A stretch of 7,426 nucleotides of DNA, taken from Planctomycetota bacterium. GTDB taxonomy: Bacteria > Planctomycetota > Phycisphaerae > FEN-1346. The notes below the pieces were generated by a model. The model was not told the origin of the DNA and searched no databases. It was given only the letters and a program-made list of their open reading frames with translations. The DNA lies in NCBI GenBank assembly GCA_026387055.1, contig JAPLML010000715.1:1-7426 (forward strand), in the 5' to 3' direction. The translations under genes were made by a program, and so were the position numbers. Shown here piece by piece: positions 7,335-7,426 of the stretch. Positions within the stretch are counted from its first letter, which is position 1; each line of letters opens with the position of its first letter.

Positions 7335-7380
7335 GTGCCACGGCTTGCTTGCAAGCGTACGTGTTTGGCGTGGGTGGCAC
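7335..7380. repeat. Degenerate palindromic repeat element
   Basis: Nested inverted repeats make up this element. The outer arms are GTGCCAC (7335-7341) and GTGGCAC (7374-7380). An alternative inner hairpin pairs GCTTGC (7343-7348) with GCAAGC (7351-7356) around TT, extended by CACG (7339-7342) with CGTG (7360-7363) across a three-base GTA bulge. This looks like a decayed form of a once perfect hairpin, as in REP-like dispersed intergenic palindromes. It lies outside coding sequence with no terminator-like T tract. Only one copy is in the window, so repeat status is inferred from structure. Confidence 0.45.
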
Positions 7381-7426
7381 GCAACGCCGGTAACTATCTG
7401 TGGGCTCCCGACGCGTGCGGGGCCCA

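Larger units (their letters stand above)
7026..7426. other. Gene-free region upstream of the giant gene
   Basis: No convincing coding sequence is present on either strand. The part from about 7070 to 7250 is visibly more AT-rich than the genes. It holds the ribosome-binding site, a weak promoter candidate and a perfect inverted repeat; the part beyond 7310 holds a palindromic element. A 74-codon minus-strand frame (7015-7239) exists but lacks a ribosome-binding site and recognisable domains. The remaining segment, 7381-7426, shows nothing assignable. Confidence 0.6.

Noticed and set aside
7371..7400. Sigma-54-type promoter beginning with TGGCACG at 7375
   Set aside because: The required GC/TTGCA partner at the proper spacing is missing, and the motif is better explained as one arm of the palindromic element.

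Overview
The window looks like a piece of a GC-rich bacterial chromosome, most probably from a planctomycete (Planctomycetota). The main clue is the motif LEPRLLL at residues 17-23 of the giant protein, which matches the N-terminal LEPR-XLL signature of very large exported proteins in that phylum. The Calx-beta, CARDB and PPC modules and the C-terminal beta-solenoid also fit. No 16S rRNA or other phylogenetic marker is present, so the assignment is an inference.

Both genes lie on the minus strand, so the window reads right to left. At the right is a gene-free region of about 400 bp (7026-7426). It contains a degenerate palindromic repeat, a small inverted repeat, and a possible promoter and a clear ribosome-binding site for the next gene. 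The centre is filled by one gene for a giant multidomain protein (start at 7025). Its order is LEPR-XLL N-terminus, a CehA/McbA-type PHP metallohydrolase domain with all expected metal ligands, a Calx-beta domain, two tandem CARDB+PPC modules, a bacterial Ig-like domain, two more CARDB domains and a beta-solenoid C-terminus. The reading frame ends early at 1392. The remaining 108 residues are encoded in another frame down to 1087, so the gene carries a one-base frameshift next to a strong GC hairpin. Restoring one base gives a protein of about 1,979 residues.

After a 190-bp spacer with a good sigma-70-type promoter and two GC hairpins comes a mannose-1-phosphate guanylyltransferase gene (manC type). 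It starts at 896 and runs off the left edge after 298 codons.

The giant protein is probably exported or surface-attached. ManC makes GDP-mannose in the cytoplasm for polysaccharide and glycoconjugate synthesis. The two share orientation, but manC appears to have its own promoter, so a functional link is only a guess. I found no RNA gene, CRISPR array, transposase or defence system. The most notable items are the exported PHP hydrolase architecture and the frameshift.
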